64,000 nucleotides of DNA, from positions 1,126,001-1,190,000 of the forward strand of contig JAGUCH010000009.1 of NCBI GenBank assembly GCA_019096065.1, in the 5' to 3' direction. Numbering within the stretch: the stretch's first letter is position 1; every line of letters begins with the position of its first letter. The stretch is from Paracyclopina nana (Eukaryota; Arthropoda; Copepoda; Cyclopoida; Cyclopettidae). The position numbers and the translations under genes were made by a program. The notes under the pieces were generated by a model, which worked only from the letters and a program-made list of their open reading frames with translations, was not told the DNA's origin and did not search any database. This document shows positions 12,201 through 23,700 of this stretch, one piece after another.

Positions 12201-14004
12201 CCTTGTCGCAGAAAATGCAGAGGATAGAACTGATGAATCAGGTGCAGTGTTATTCACTTTCTTGGCAACAGCTAGAGCAGAGATGCTTGTCAATGATAAA
12301 TTACTACAAAATGGCAGTTGTACTATATGGAGTGTGCAAAAATTGTCAAATCAGTAGTGATGAATGGCTTTCCAGATAAACTGGAAAGTTTGCATAATAT
12401 GTGGCCATGCGGCCATTTTTCTATGCACTACAATGTGCATTATATCTTTGAAGGCTCGCCTTTGTCCGGGAACAGGATGGATGCCCTGAACTTGGCCACC
12501 CTTTTCGCACCCAACCTCATGCACTCGTTCAATGATGACCCCGCCAAGGCCGGAGCCTCGATGACCTCGGCATCAGAAAGGATGGACCATGTGTCAGCAT
12601 TGAAATTACTCATAGAGAGGCGCGACTTGGTGTTCCAGGTTTGCTCCCCATACGTTTTCTCATGCACTACAAATAATTGATTTCGCCTGCCAACTGGATT
12701 TAAACTATCCGCTCAAATTATCCGAGACGGTATTGCACGTCTTGGACATCTAAGTTTGTTTTAGGCTCTTTTAGGAATTTTGGATTTTTTCCCCTTTTTA
12801 AGATTGGCCAATGTTTTCATGTTCTAGGTGCCCTCGGTGGAATTGAACGACGCTTACATCTACCTCAATGAACATTTTCCAGATGTCCTAGATGCCCTAC
12901 TTCGGAGGAGGTCTGCACTGGCCGGAATCGAGTAATTTTCACTCCTCTCTACTTTCTAATCTTTTCTGCGCATAATGAGTTCTAAGACATGAATGCATTT
13001 TCAGAATTCCTGAAGACTTTCCCGTTGAGGAGGAGGCAACGGATGACTACATAAAACGAAGGTATATAACTTGTACTCATCTAAACGAGGCTTGAATTTC
13101 AAGCTGTCCTTTGCATCATTCAAGGCCGTCCAAAAAGGCGTCCAAAGACGAAGAAAGCCACGAGAACTTGGAGCTCGGTTCCAGCGTTCCATCTTCATCG
13201 AGCCGGTGGTCCGCAGGTTTCAGGCATCGGGATCAACGAGGCAGTGATCGGAGGAAGCCGCCCGCACCTGCCGCAGGTGCAGGTGCAATGTCAAGCGAGC
13301 CGCCACAGCAGCCTCAGGAGCCATCCCGGAGTGGTGGCCTCCGCTTCAGCGTGCCTCAAAGGTCATTCCGGAAGACGAGCAACACCGACAGCCCCTCCAG
13401 GACGATGACAATGACAAGCAACACCAGAGAGGCCATTGTCTACAGCCCGGCCTCATCCTCGTTCTCAGTGGCCTCGGTGTCCTCAACGAGGGGCACGCCT
13501 TGCTCCGACTTGTTTTTCGGATCCGGAAACACCACACCGAGCCACGTGACCTCTCCACCTCCAACTCAGTCGCATTTCGGGTCACCAGTCCCCTACTCCC
13601 CGCCCATGTCCCCGCCCCCGCTGACCACAGTCTCAAGAGACACGCCCCTTGTCCTCAGCCCCGTGCCCCGAGGGGTTGGGGGCTCCAGAACCCCGTCAGT
13701 GACGCCCACACCCTTCAATTCGTATTTGAGTGTAAGCGGCCAACGGATACCGATGAAATCCAAGACTGATGACCTCGAGCGCTACATCGCTGAAATTGAG
13801 GCCAGTGAGGCTGACTCGGCGGCCATAACGCCCCTAGCCTCGACGCAGCCTCGGAAATACACGCGTAGACGCTATACGGACAGCAGACACCCCACCACAG
13901 AGTTACCAGACGTGACCTCGGCCTCGACGGGCGCCATTAACGACTCGAACTTGACCTTGGAGCGGCCTCCCTTGCGACGGAGGCCACAGCAACAATTGGC
14001 TTGA
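6284..14004 (+). CDS. RhoGAP protein of the ARHGAP6/ARHGAP36 type
   Basis: Ten exons keep phase: 6284-8176, 8444-8600, 8667-8741, 10375-10862, 11888-12038, 12098-12241, 12454-12638, 12828-12931, 13005-13061 and 13125-14004, giving 1377 residues. The frame is open upstream to 6233, but 6284 is the first ATG and has a good context. Residues 34-56 carry the motif [15 protein letters not shown] highly charged Glu/Arg coiled coil lies near 269-309. The GAP region begins near 717 ([10 protein letters not shown]). The presumed catalytic arginine is Arg861 in GIFR, followed by SSKKRVRQ, the wording typical of ARHGAP6. Later GAP motifs are [12 protein letters not shown] and [10 protein letters not shown]. 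The tail is Ser/Pro-rich. Such proteins stimulate GTP hydrolysis on Rho-family GTPases and act on actin. The first exon is far more GC-rich than the other exons. Orthology to ARHGAP6 is from remembered motifs, not a search. Confidence 0.9.
9046..9272. repeat. MITE-like element with GGTTCACCTACAAA inverted ends
   Basis: The left end TAGGCCCGGTTCACCTACAAA (about 9046) is matched by its reverse complement at about 9250-9272 (TTTTGTAGGTGAACCGAGG). Inner arms around AAATTATGGCATAAT and TTACGCCATAATTT also pair. It sits in an intron of the RhoGAP gene. Its terminus resembles GTTCATCTACA, the end of the elements at 10093 and 54399, so the three may belong to one family. Confidence 0.6.
9782..9853 (+). 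repeat. tRNA-like module A of the composite repeat
   Basis: An A-box-like TGGCACAATGGTTAGAG and a B-box-like GGGTTCTAACC lie at tRNA spacing, but the arms do not fold cleanly and the B box is mutated. It is repeated at 39258 and 40057. It is best read as a tRNA-derived Pol III promoter relic within a repeat, not a working tRNA gene. Confidence 0.6.
9920..9991 (+). repeat. tRNA-like module B of the composite repeat
   Basis: TAGCTCAGTGGTCAGAGCA (A box) and GGGTTCGAATC (B box) flank a convincing anticodon arm, TTGGA-ATGCTAA-TCCAA, which would read GCT (Ser). The acceptor ends do not pair and there is no long variable arm as expected for tRNA-Ser. Related modules occur at 39408 and 40208. It is probably a tRNA-derived repeat module. 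Confidence 0.55.
10093..10236. repeat. 144-bp MITE nested in the composite repeat
   Basis: It begins CTGTTCATCTACA and ends with the exact reverse complement, TGTAGATGAACAG. CCTTAAGGAA-type sequence also pairs just inside each end. Comparison with the copy at 40375-40395 shows an otherwise continuous repeat is split here, which supports insertion after the host repeat was in place. Confidence 0.75.
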
Positions 14005-14335
14005 AGATGAACGTTTTGAATTTGAGACCAAACGATTATATTTGAAAATACATTTAGGAAGTATATTGCTCAATACTATAAGGCAGCTTGTGTATGTATT
14101 CAAGTTGAGTAATTTTTAAGTAGCTTATGATAAAATCCAAGGTTTATGGCCTTGCATGCTACACCACTTAAAAAATTGAGGCCAGCCAGGCTGTCATGGC
14201 CGAAATACAGCCTTAAATACATTCACGCAAAGTTTAAAAGTCACCCTACATGTATCGATTCATGTGCAATTGAATTTATAGTCTATAGCTTGAATTTGAG
14301 ACCAAAAATATATTTGAAGAATACAGTAGGTACTA
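14005..14335. other. Convergent intergenic region with a direct repeat
   Basis: This gap separates the stop codons of the RhoGAP (+) and the SLC6 transporter (-). A diverged copy of the segment at 14017-14073 (TTGAATTTGAGACCAAA to TATTGCTCAA) recurs at 14290-14347 and overlaps the last codons and stop of the SLC6 gene. Confidence 0.55.
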
Positions 14336-17300
14336 TTATTGCTCAATTGCAGCTGCAGGGTTGTCAATCCCATTTTCGCCATTTTTCTCACCATTCAAGG
14401 TAGCAGGTACACTAAGCGCTTTGTAAGCATTTTTCCTCCATAGCTTTGTGGGCTGGGATAGCTTGTAAATGAGCTTTGGAGTGTCCTGAGAAATTGGCAT
14501 TGTCATGAAAGTCAATTGACACAGTTTCATAAATTGGACTTTACCTTCAGTAGGTCAAAGCTTCCTTTGCTTTTTTCCCTGTAAATTTCCCTGGCGATGA
14601 CAAATAAGGCCAAAAGTGGAGTCCATCCAATTGCAATCATAGCAATTGCCCAGCCAATGCCTAAAATTGTATTCAGAGTATAGATGCTTTAAGGTTGATT
14701 TTTGATTATACCATCAGCCCATTCTGGATAGTGGTAGTCTCCTTTGGTGAGAGGCTCGTGGTTCGCCCAGGAGATGATCAAGATGACCAAAATGATGGCA
14801 GGGGACAGAGTCATGTAGATGAAAAACATGTGGGTCTTCACCCAGGATCCGAATTCAACCTTGCTAATACTGTAGATGTCATCAAAGAAGTTTTGAATAC
14901 CATATATGTATCCAATGATGATCAGCTCAACGAGGCCAATAAAAAGATAGGGCCAACCTGCCGCATAATAATCCAGAAGATCCAGAAGATATCCGCCTCC
15001 CTGCATAAAAAAGCGAAATTAAGGTGGGGCTCATCTGCCTGATATTTCATTATTAAAAGTTTTTTACGTCAAACTATAGTCTAAACAGAAGCATGTAGCC
15101 TTACATAGACTGCATGGTATTAAGAGTTGACGGAAAGTTTCCTTTTTTGGCCAAATCTTTTTTCAATTCAAATTAGAAATTAATGAGATTTTGTAGTCAG
15201 CTATCGAATAATGAAATGTATGAAAGAAGCAAAAATAGCCGAGATTTTGCATAAAATAAATCCAGTCAATAAATAGTGCTTACCCTTGTGGTGAGTGGCA
15301 GCCCACATAGGAATAACACTGAACAAATGGCTCCAATAATGTAGGTCTTCTTGCTCCTCAAATTGGGATACCAGTCCAAGAATCCAGTGAGAATTGTTTC
15401 CACGATGGCAAACTGAGAGTCTAAGCCCAGAGTGAAAAGCATGGAGAAGAACAGAAAGGACCAAAATGGAGCTGCTGGGAATCGAGTCACCAAATCTGGA
15501 TAAGCCACAAAGGCCAAGCCAGTGCCAGAGGTAGCGACGTCAGGCACAGCCACGCCAAGTTCCTTGGCCATAAAGCCCAGAACGGAAAAAATGGCGAATC
15601 CTGCTGTGACGGAAGTTAAGCAGTTGCCAAAGCAAACCAACATTGTGTCCCTAAAAAAAGAAGCTTTTTGTCTAACTAGGTGCCAAGAATCTGAGCACAA
15701 ATAATGCGCTATTCACGCTGCACTGAGAAGCTTTTGGATTTTCAAAGTTACCAAAAACATGTTTCACAACGCACTTTAATCAGTTCTCACTATTTTTAAA
15801 TATTAGCCTGTGCGGCGTAGAACCTTTGTGTTTCATTTTAAAACTGCGCAGAACCGTTGCTTGAGTTAAAAAGGCATCGAGTAGAAAACAAGGGCTCTAC
15901 GCAGCTACCCAGATTATAAGCAGTTTACCTCACAATGTTGTTCTTGAAGTCATTGTAGGATGCCAATGTGATCAATCCACCTCCAGCTACAGACAATGAA
16001 AAGAAAATTTGGATTGCAGCGCCTTCCCACACTTTTATGTCGGACAATCTAGACCAATCTGGAATCATGTAATACCTAATTCCATCTATGGCACCTGCAA
16101 AATAAATTGGTCATTAAAGCCATGCCTTTTGGCAGCCAGTTCACTTTTTTTACCTGGTAAGGTGCAAGCCTTGATGAGCAAAATAATGAGCACTGCGTAA
16201 GGAAAAAGCGCAGTGAAGTAGACAACTTTTCCCGAGCTTTTGATGCCTTTTATGAGGCACAGAAAGATGATGATCCATGCTGTTAAAAGGCACAAAGCTA
16301 ATTTCCATTGAATCGGTCCCATGTTTTCAATCCCGTCGGATTCGTTTAAAACTTCATACTTCAAGTACTCGTCAGCTGCGGTTCTACGCAGCAAATTTGG
16401 CACGTCAAATAAACGGTCAGTTGGAAAATTGTCTGGGTTTCCACAAAAAGTTGCATTGAGATAAAGGCCTTGTTGGTCAGCCTCCAAATCGTCCTTATAT
16501 GTACAACCATAATAGATAGACTTGTTGTCTCTGATCATGTCCAGATCTTCTGGCTCAGTGATGCATTTCCCAAGGAAATAAATTGATTCCGGGGGAATTG
16601 TCCCATTTTCTCGCAGACTCGAGCAATTCTTGAACCCATTGATGTTAAAGCAGACTGAAAAGGTACAGAATAAATTGAAATCATCTAACAGATTCTACAC
16701 AATCGTCAACCTCTGATATTGTTTTTAAAAAAGGAAAGCTATGACAGTAATGATTTAATGGTAGAGTCTACGCGAAACAATATTTTGTAAACATAGAGTC
16801 TACGCGGAAATCTATCAGCATCTCTAACTAACACAGCATTTATATTTTTTACAGGTTAATGTGTGCACCGAAGGTTCTACGCAGGAAATCTTGATTGCTA
16901 TATCTGCAGGATTTAAAAATGGTTTCCACTCGATTGAAGAGAGCGAGCCTAATGTGCGGAAATGGGGTGCAACGTAGCGTACTTCATCTTGTATGGCCCC
17001 AACCGCAAAATTGAAACCTTAAAGCAGGAAACAGGAAAAAATTCCTTTGTTGAGGTGCCTCAAATAACTTTTTATTTAGGGCAGTGCTATATTAGCTAAT
17101 AAGGAGCGATTTGCATTTCCATCAAAATATACGATTATTTCCCAATTAGAGAAGCAAGCAATCAGTCATCCATGAAAACATGAATAAGTGCGAAATTTTC
17201 TACTCTCAACCTTGAACTAGAATTTAAAACTCAAGTAGTAAAACTTCAGTTCTGTCTTGATTCAAATCAATTAGGTCAGGACTCACATGCAGAGTTGTAC

Positions 17301-17955
17301 TCGTTTTCACAGCTGTCCCACGGCAATTGTGAAGTGAACGAGGCAAAAAAGTAGTAAATCGTCCAAGCTATGATCATGTTGTAATACAGCCCCACAAAGG
17401 CTGAAATCATGATATTGGCGAATCCCAGGCCTAGACAGAGCCAAAAATGCAGAAATTAATTTACATAGCAAGCAAGGATGTCATTTTTACTTACCCTTGA
17501 ATAGAGGTGACAAATTGTCATAGAGTGTGGCAGGTCCCATGGCAGAATATTGACCAATGGTAATTTCCAAAAAGAAACAAGGCACACCAATAAACAGCAA
17601 CATGAGTGTGTAAGGGATAAGAAAGGCGCCACCGCCATGTTTAAAGCACAAATATGGAAACCTCCAGACATTGCCAAGCCCTGAAAGTGATAAAGATGCA
17701 TTTTTTTGTTTTGCAAGCGGAATAAGCTAGCAAACAGGTTTTTTTTTTACTTGGCCAGGAAGTTCAAAAAAGTCCTTCCTACTATTTTTAAATTGGCCCT
17801 AGGTGAGGTTTGACACCTGATAGATATTCTTATGCTAATTTTGAAAGAATGTCTGGCAAAAAAATATTAAACTTACCCACAGCGTAGCCAAGCAGTGACA
17901 GGAGAAAATCCAATTTTCCCGTCCACTGTCCTCTCTCGTTTTCGTCTTGGGCCAT
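14336..17955 (-). CDS. SLC6-family sodium/chloride-dependent transporter
   Basis: Nine exons, transcribed right to left: 17955-17877, 17680-17495, 17430-17287, 16654-16154, 16094-15929, 15650-15284, 15000-14712, 14660-14545 and 14485-14336. Phases agree and give 665 residues, normal for the family. SLC6 proteins are plasma-membrane symporters with 12 transmembrane helices that couple Na+/Cl- to neurotransmitter or amino-acid uptake. TM1 reads [14 protein letters not shown], the family signature. A long, Cys- and N-glycosylation-rich loop (CSSLRENGT region, exons 3-4) fits extracellular loop 2. Later family motifs are [18 protein letters not shown] and WADGIGWAI. TM1 has Gly where monoamine transporters have Asp, so an amino-acid, glycine or GABA-type substrate is more likely; the substrate is not resolved. 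The N-terminus is short and the start at 17955 is the only ATG before TM1 in that exon. Confidence 0.92.
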
Positions 17956-20202
17956 GGTGATTATTGCTTCAAACCAGCGAAGCCTGTATTAAAAATGGTC
18001 AGGTTTAACCTTGTGGCTGCTGTTATGATGCGTTCGCTGTTTTCGAATCGACTAGCAGCAAAGGGACTTTGTCCAGGTGGAGTCCCCCTCACGCGTTTGT
18101 TGCGCGTTCTCAGTAGAACAGTAGCAGCAGCTACCTATGAGTTATTTTAAAGGGGCCAGTTCATCTGCTCTCGTGTCAAAAAAAAAAATATGATGCGATA
18201 AATAGCTTAATCAACTAGGAGCAAAAATCTGACACGGGACTTCTACTTTTTTAACAAAACAGCAGAAGAAGGCACTAAATTTGAATTAAAAGCAGCTTTT
18301 TCTAAAAAAAAAGCCTCATGAATAAGTTGATGGTAGGGTAGCTTTCATAAATTCGCCATTTTGGTTAATTGAATGCTATGCAGGGGATGAAAGGCTTATA
18401 TCTACTTTGTAAGGCGAGAACCAATCAATGCGATTCCCCCTTTTGGTGAGCAACTATATAAGAGGAAATTGCAATCAAGCTTCTTATACTAACTTTGCGC
18501 GTGCATTTTGCATTTGTTTTGATTTTCCCCATCATGAGCAATTTTCCCTAAAAGAAAGACTACCACGCACATCCAAAAAATTACGCTTTTTTGGATGCGT
18601 ATTTTTTTGCGCGAGTAGATGAGAAGGGCCTCATAAATGACTGCATGTGTGAGGAATGACGCGAGTTGTTGCCGCTGATTTGATACCTGGAAAATCAGAG
18701 TTCCAGTGGCTTATAAAGGCCTAATTTAAAAATGTAACGAGCCAATTTGCTGCTTGCTTCGGCTGAAAAGCCAATTTATCTCTGCATAAGAGATCGTTTT
18801 AATCTGCCAAGCAGAACCTTTGCTAAAGGACTGTGTTATTATTGAGCAAGCAATAATTTGATATATGCTGCAGTCATTTCACTATAAAGTAACTACCAAG
18901 TTATGTCGAATTTGTCTGAGTCAACGTTTCTAGCTCCATGCATACAAAATGTGATGCATTTTTAAGCAATGATTGATATTGTAGCTTTTTTCGTGCCCTA
19001 TTCCAACAAAAAAGGAAAGCGAGGGAATTTAAGGCAGCATAATACATCAGAACAATGGAACGTTTTTTTGGTATAATAAAAGATACCTTTGGTTTTCTCA
19101 TCACAAGAAATTTACCTTTTTTGCTAGAACAACCTTCCCTTCTTTTGGTCAACTTGTGCGTAAATTAGCCGTCAAAAGCGGGGATTCCCCGATTATTCGT
19201 GGTAGTAAACCAAAGTTCGTGAAATGGGAGAGGCCCATTTTCGAGTTATGAGTGACTCATGGCTCGACAGAAGATGCGCAAAAAAGTAAATATCAAGAAA
19301 GAATGATTGAACAAAAATGTATTGAAGGGATATTTGTCAGAAAATGTGCTGGCATTTTTTATTGCCAAAATTAAAGTTTTTAAACCTACGTAGGAAAAGT
19401 TTCCAAGATTTTCTTTCACTTTGTGGACAGGAAGAGTTTCCTTGGAAAAAATTAAGATGTGCCCGCGAATAATAAGTTAACTTTAAAAACCTACAAATAT
19501 ACACATGAAAAGTTGCACGCGTAGACTCTAAAGTTCAATTACTATTGGATAAGTATGCCATTAATCTGACTAAAACAATGGTTTTTATGCTAGTGTAGCA
19601 GCAGGCTTTCTTTTCTATTCTGTCAAAGCAAAAAGAGGAAAGTTATTGTCCATTTTCCATAACAAGGCCAAGGATACGGTTTTCATTATGGTTGGCAGCA
19701 AACAAAAACAAGCCATTTCTTCACCTTAATTTTCTCAGCAGCTTATTACTGTGGTGCACAGTGCAAACTTATCATCATGATCCATGAATGGGCTTTCTTG
19801 CATCTATTTATAGTAATTGAGATGCATGCTCAAAATAGCCTCACTAGCCCGAATGAACGCGCATACGAAAGGCAAGGTCGTCGATAAAACACGTACATCA
19901 ATTTGGGTTGTATACTGATAAAATCTTGTAGATAGCAAACAAAAGTATGTACCATATTCAAACCAGTTACATTTTTTACTGCTCGTTATTTTAAACAAAA
20001 CAAGAGAGAAAGTTGTTTGATGTGATAAGCTCAGGAAATGCTATTATTGATTGCACTTGCGTAAATCAAAAGTTTCTGGAAAATCCTGTTGCCTCATAAA
20101 AATGCAGGAAAAGCCAGCCATTACAATTACCTACAGCTAGTTCGATGCTCGCTTCATTTCATTGCACTATTCTACTTTAATAAAAAAGGAATTTAAAATT
20201 AT
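17956..20202. other. Intergenic region between the SLC6 gene and the LTR element
   Basis: It is AT-rich with scattered short open frames and no splice-supported exon or family motif. The proximal part should hold the promoter and 5' UTR of the SLC6 gene. A TCTACGCAG-type motif in reverse orientation lies near 19516-19530. Confidence 0.5.
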
Positions 20203-20207
20203 GTCAT
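20203..20207. repeat. Target-site duplication (left)
   Basis: GTCAT directly precedes the left LTR and is repeated at 27699-27703 directly after the right LTR. Five bases is normal for Ty3/Gypsy integration. Confidence 0.9.
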
Positions 20208-20504
20208 TGTTGTATCATGTTGAAGCATACTTCCCTATATTGACTCTCACGTGTATTATAGCTATAGTAGATACTCCCTTGTTACCCCAGCGCGCGCGTG
20301 CACTCATTCATTCTTTCTGTATTGCTTAAGCTTGCACTGAATTACACTCAGTACACATCTCGTATCAAAGTGGATACGTTCGCCTCGATCTGGTAAATCT
20401 CGGCGTAGTAGTGGTCACGGTTTCCTGGTACAAGACCAGGGATCCAACCGACGTAGCTCGAGTAGTAGTGCCTTAAGTGTCACCCACGAGGTCGGGACCA
20501 ACCA
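20208..20504 (+). repeat. 5' LTR
   Basis: 297 bases, from TGTTGTATCATG to GGGACCAACCA. It differs from the 3' LTR at three positions (TC for GA near 20365, G for C near 20420). It contains a GCGCGCGCG run near 20290. Confidence 0.95.
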
Positions 20505-20522
20505 TGGCGTCAGTTCTCAGTC
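20505..20522 (+). promoter_or_regulatory. Primer-binding site
   Basis: TGGCGTCAGTTCTCAG begins with TGG immediately after the LTR, as expected for pairing with a tRNA 3' CCA end. I cannot say which tRNA is used. Confidence 0.65.
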
Positions 20523-20562
20523 TCTTTGCATAAGAGGCCCTTTCCTAGAAGAGGGAAGGTTT

Positions 20563-20714
20563 GAGAAGCAGCCGAAGAAGGTTAGTGAGTGGAAAATTTC
20601 CGCCACCCTTGGCAGCATCACGACAACAAAGTGTGAGAGGCAGCCGGAGAAGGTTTCGTGAGTGGAATTGTGAAAGTTCCGCCACCCTTGGCAGCATCAC
20701 AACAAAAAAGTGTC
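20563..20714 (+). repeat. Tandem duplication in the retroelement leader
   Basis: Two diverged copies of about 75 bases (from about 20563 and 20637) share GAGTGG and the longer CCGCCACCCTTGGCAGCATCAC. They lie between the primer-binding site and the Gag start. Both contain GTGAGTGG, which resembles a 5' splice site. Confidence 0.75.
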
Positions 20715-20726
20715 AACAAAGTGTCC

Positions 20727-23700
20727 ATGAGCCAGGACTCAATTAAAAGTGCTGGCGAAGAAGAGTGGCATACTGCAGATCAGAACGTATTTGCAGCACT
20801 TCAAAGGCAAGTGAAAGCCTTAGAAGAAGCCAAAGAAGAAGCGGAGGGCCCCGAAGATACGCTTTTGGCAGCCACAAATAGTGACGAGGACACATTTGAC
20901 ACAAGTGTGGTCAGAGCAAATTTAGCGATGACCGAGAAGGAGATTCCAACTGACTTGCAATTGGCAATCGGAAAGCTTTCCGAAGCCAGAGGTGCAAGAG
21001 CACTCGAGGACCTCACCAAACAAATACATAGTCTCAATGGACACAAGAGTTGGTTGTCCAGGCACATGAATGCCGGAGAGAAGCTATGCGAGGCCCTGGA
21101 AAAGCAGAAGGATATTTCAGTTTCAGAAGCAAAAGAGCTCCAGAAGCTGAAACAAAAGTTGGTCGACCAGGAGAATAGCATCATGCAGATTTTAAATAAC
21201 CTGCCGGACGAGACCCGAGTCACACAAGCTGACAAGGTCAAGGAGATGTTCGAGAGAAAGGATGCCCTGGAATTAAAAGCACTGGCAATCACAGGCCGGT
21301 ACGAAAAGGCCAATCCAACTGCAATATCGGCATCAAATGCACCGGCATCAGAGGACAGAAAAATTGTCAAGCCGGATGCAAATTTGAAGCCGAAAACGCT
21401 GAAGACTGGTGCTACAGCCATTGAGCTGCAGGTTTTTTTGAGGACTTGGAAGACCTACGTTCAAGAGTCGGAGATCCAGAAGAAGTCCATCGATGCCCAG
21501 CACACTTACAGTCTGGTATTATTTGATGCCAATCTATCAGCCAAGATTTCAGCAAAGTTGAGTGCGGAATCGCCCCTTTTCATTCAAGATGAAAATGTGG
21601 GCACTCCTTGGATCCTTTCAATGGAGAGGATCGTAGTAAACGAGTTCCAGCTGGCGTTTCCATTGTCTAAGAGAAGACTGGAGTGCTTTCGTCACAAAAG
21701 TACAAACCCAAGCGAGCTGCATGGAACGAGTTGGGCTGCATTTGAGCTGAAATGCAAAGCAGCCGAGTTCGAGAGCATGGACATAGAGACGGTAATGAAG
21801 TACCTCTATATGAGCTCTCTAGCTAATAAAGCCTTACGGAAAGAGCTTATCAAGGCCGACAACTTAGCTGGCGGCAAAGCAACGATGGATGAGCTCAAAT
21901 CGGCTGGCAATATGTATGATGTTAATACAGCCACCGAAGAGGGTTACGAGAACCCTACCGTGAAGAAGGCTGGGCCTACTGCTTATCGCAAGAAAAAGGC
22001 CATGGGCTCGAATGCTGGGGCTGAGGCCGCAGGTTCAAGCCAGAAGAAGAAGCATGGAGGTTGCTTTGAATGCGGAAGTAAAGAGCACCTCCGACCAAAT
22101 TGTCCGAAGGCACCAACCTGTCAATTTTGCAAGAAGAAGGGTCATGGGGCGGACAAGTGCTTCAAGAAGAAAGGCAAGGGCGAGGGTGGCGAGAAGAAGC
22201 CGAATGGGAACCCGAAGAAAGCCATTAAAAAATTCACAGTTAAGTTGCCTTTGAGTTTTGATTTTTCTAGCACATTGGAGTGTAAAAACGCTATTGCTTG
22301 CAATGAGGCAATACGCATTATGAAAAAATCAAAAGATAGATACTCTCTGCCGTTCATTTTTCAGAGTCGCATCAAGAGGATGGAGGAAGATGACGGAGGG
22401 GCAGGGGTTATCAAGATGGCGAAGACCAAGAGCAGAAAAAAGAAGGAGATGCAGCAGAAGATCTCCAAGGCAGTGAGCGGGCTGCGGCCCTCATGCCTAC
22501 CCAATGCTACCAGGGTCACGTCATCAAGGCCAACTCCCAAGGCCAAGCTATTATTTTGCCCTGAGGTAGGGTCTGCTTTCTCTACGTATTGCCTGCCAGA
22601 TACTGGAGCAACCATTACTGTGGTTGATGAGAAAGTTGCAGCGGAGATGGGGATGCCAATATATCCCAATCCGGAGACCGTCAGGAGCGTTGATGGCACC
22701 GAAGTGAAGGCAGGCAGAACATGTGAGATTGCAATATCACGTGGCATGAAAGTGGTTGTAGTAACCAATGCAGTGGTCGCTTCACTTGGTGACGATGAAG
22801 AGGTGATTGTCGACTGGCAGACACTGGAGATATTAGGCGTGGTTGGCCTAAACATTAACTCCACGGCAATCGCAGCAACCACAATGGATATGACTCTGGA
22901 GAGCTTGAAGCTCAAATATACAGAGGTCTTTGCAGACAAGCTTGACAAAACTAGGTTTATGAAGGGTGAACCCATGAAGATCCACCTAGTGGATGGGGAC
23001 ATAAAACCTATGAGGATCTCTTCAACCAATGCCATACCGGTGCATCTCAAAGCAGCGGCGGACAAGTGCATTAAGGATTTGGAGGATGCCGACATTGTCA
23101 AGAAGCTGAAGCCAGGGGAGATGACAGATTGGACCTCTAGAGGTTTCTTTGTCATCAAGTCTGATGGCAAATCAGTCAGATTGGTTACGGACTTCGTTCA
23201 GCTGAACAAGTACGTGAAGAGACCAACCCACCCCTTTACGTCTGCATTCCATTTGTTGAAGAGCATCCCTGCAAAGGCTCAGTGGTTTGTGGTCGGAGAC
23301 TGTGCGCAGGGATACCACCAGATCAAGTTGGAAGAAAAGTCATCCTACTTGACTACATTTTTGCTACCACAGGGAAGATTCCGTTATGTGAGAGCTCCCA
23401 TGGGGCTCACATCTTCCAGCGATGAGTGGTGCTGCAGGAGCGACATGATCATGACTGCCCTGAACGGAAAGGGAGTCAAATTGGTCGATGATGTCCTCAT
23501 CTGGGGAGAAACAGAGCAGGAAGCCCTGCACAATCTGGATATCCTCCTCAGCAACTGCAAAACCTATGGTGTCAGCTTATCACCCAAAAAGCTGCACATG
23601 GGTGAACGTGTCAAGTTTGCTGGATTCATGGTCAGCAAGAATGGTGTAGAACCACACGATGACAACTTGAAAGCAATCAGGGAGTACCCAAGGCCAGCCA

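Noticed and set aside
18428-18622. Small open frame upstream of the SLC6 gene
   Set aside because: No ATG context, motif or splice evidence, and composition matches the flanking intergenic DNA.
20801-21421. 206-codon minus-strand frame within the retrotransposon
   Set aside because: It is a shadow of the Gag coding region; its Ser/Ala/Leu-rich translation is the usual complement artefact.
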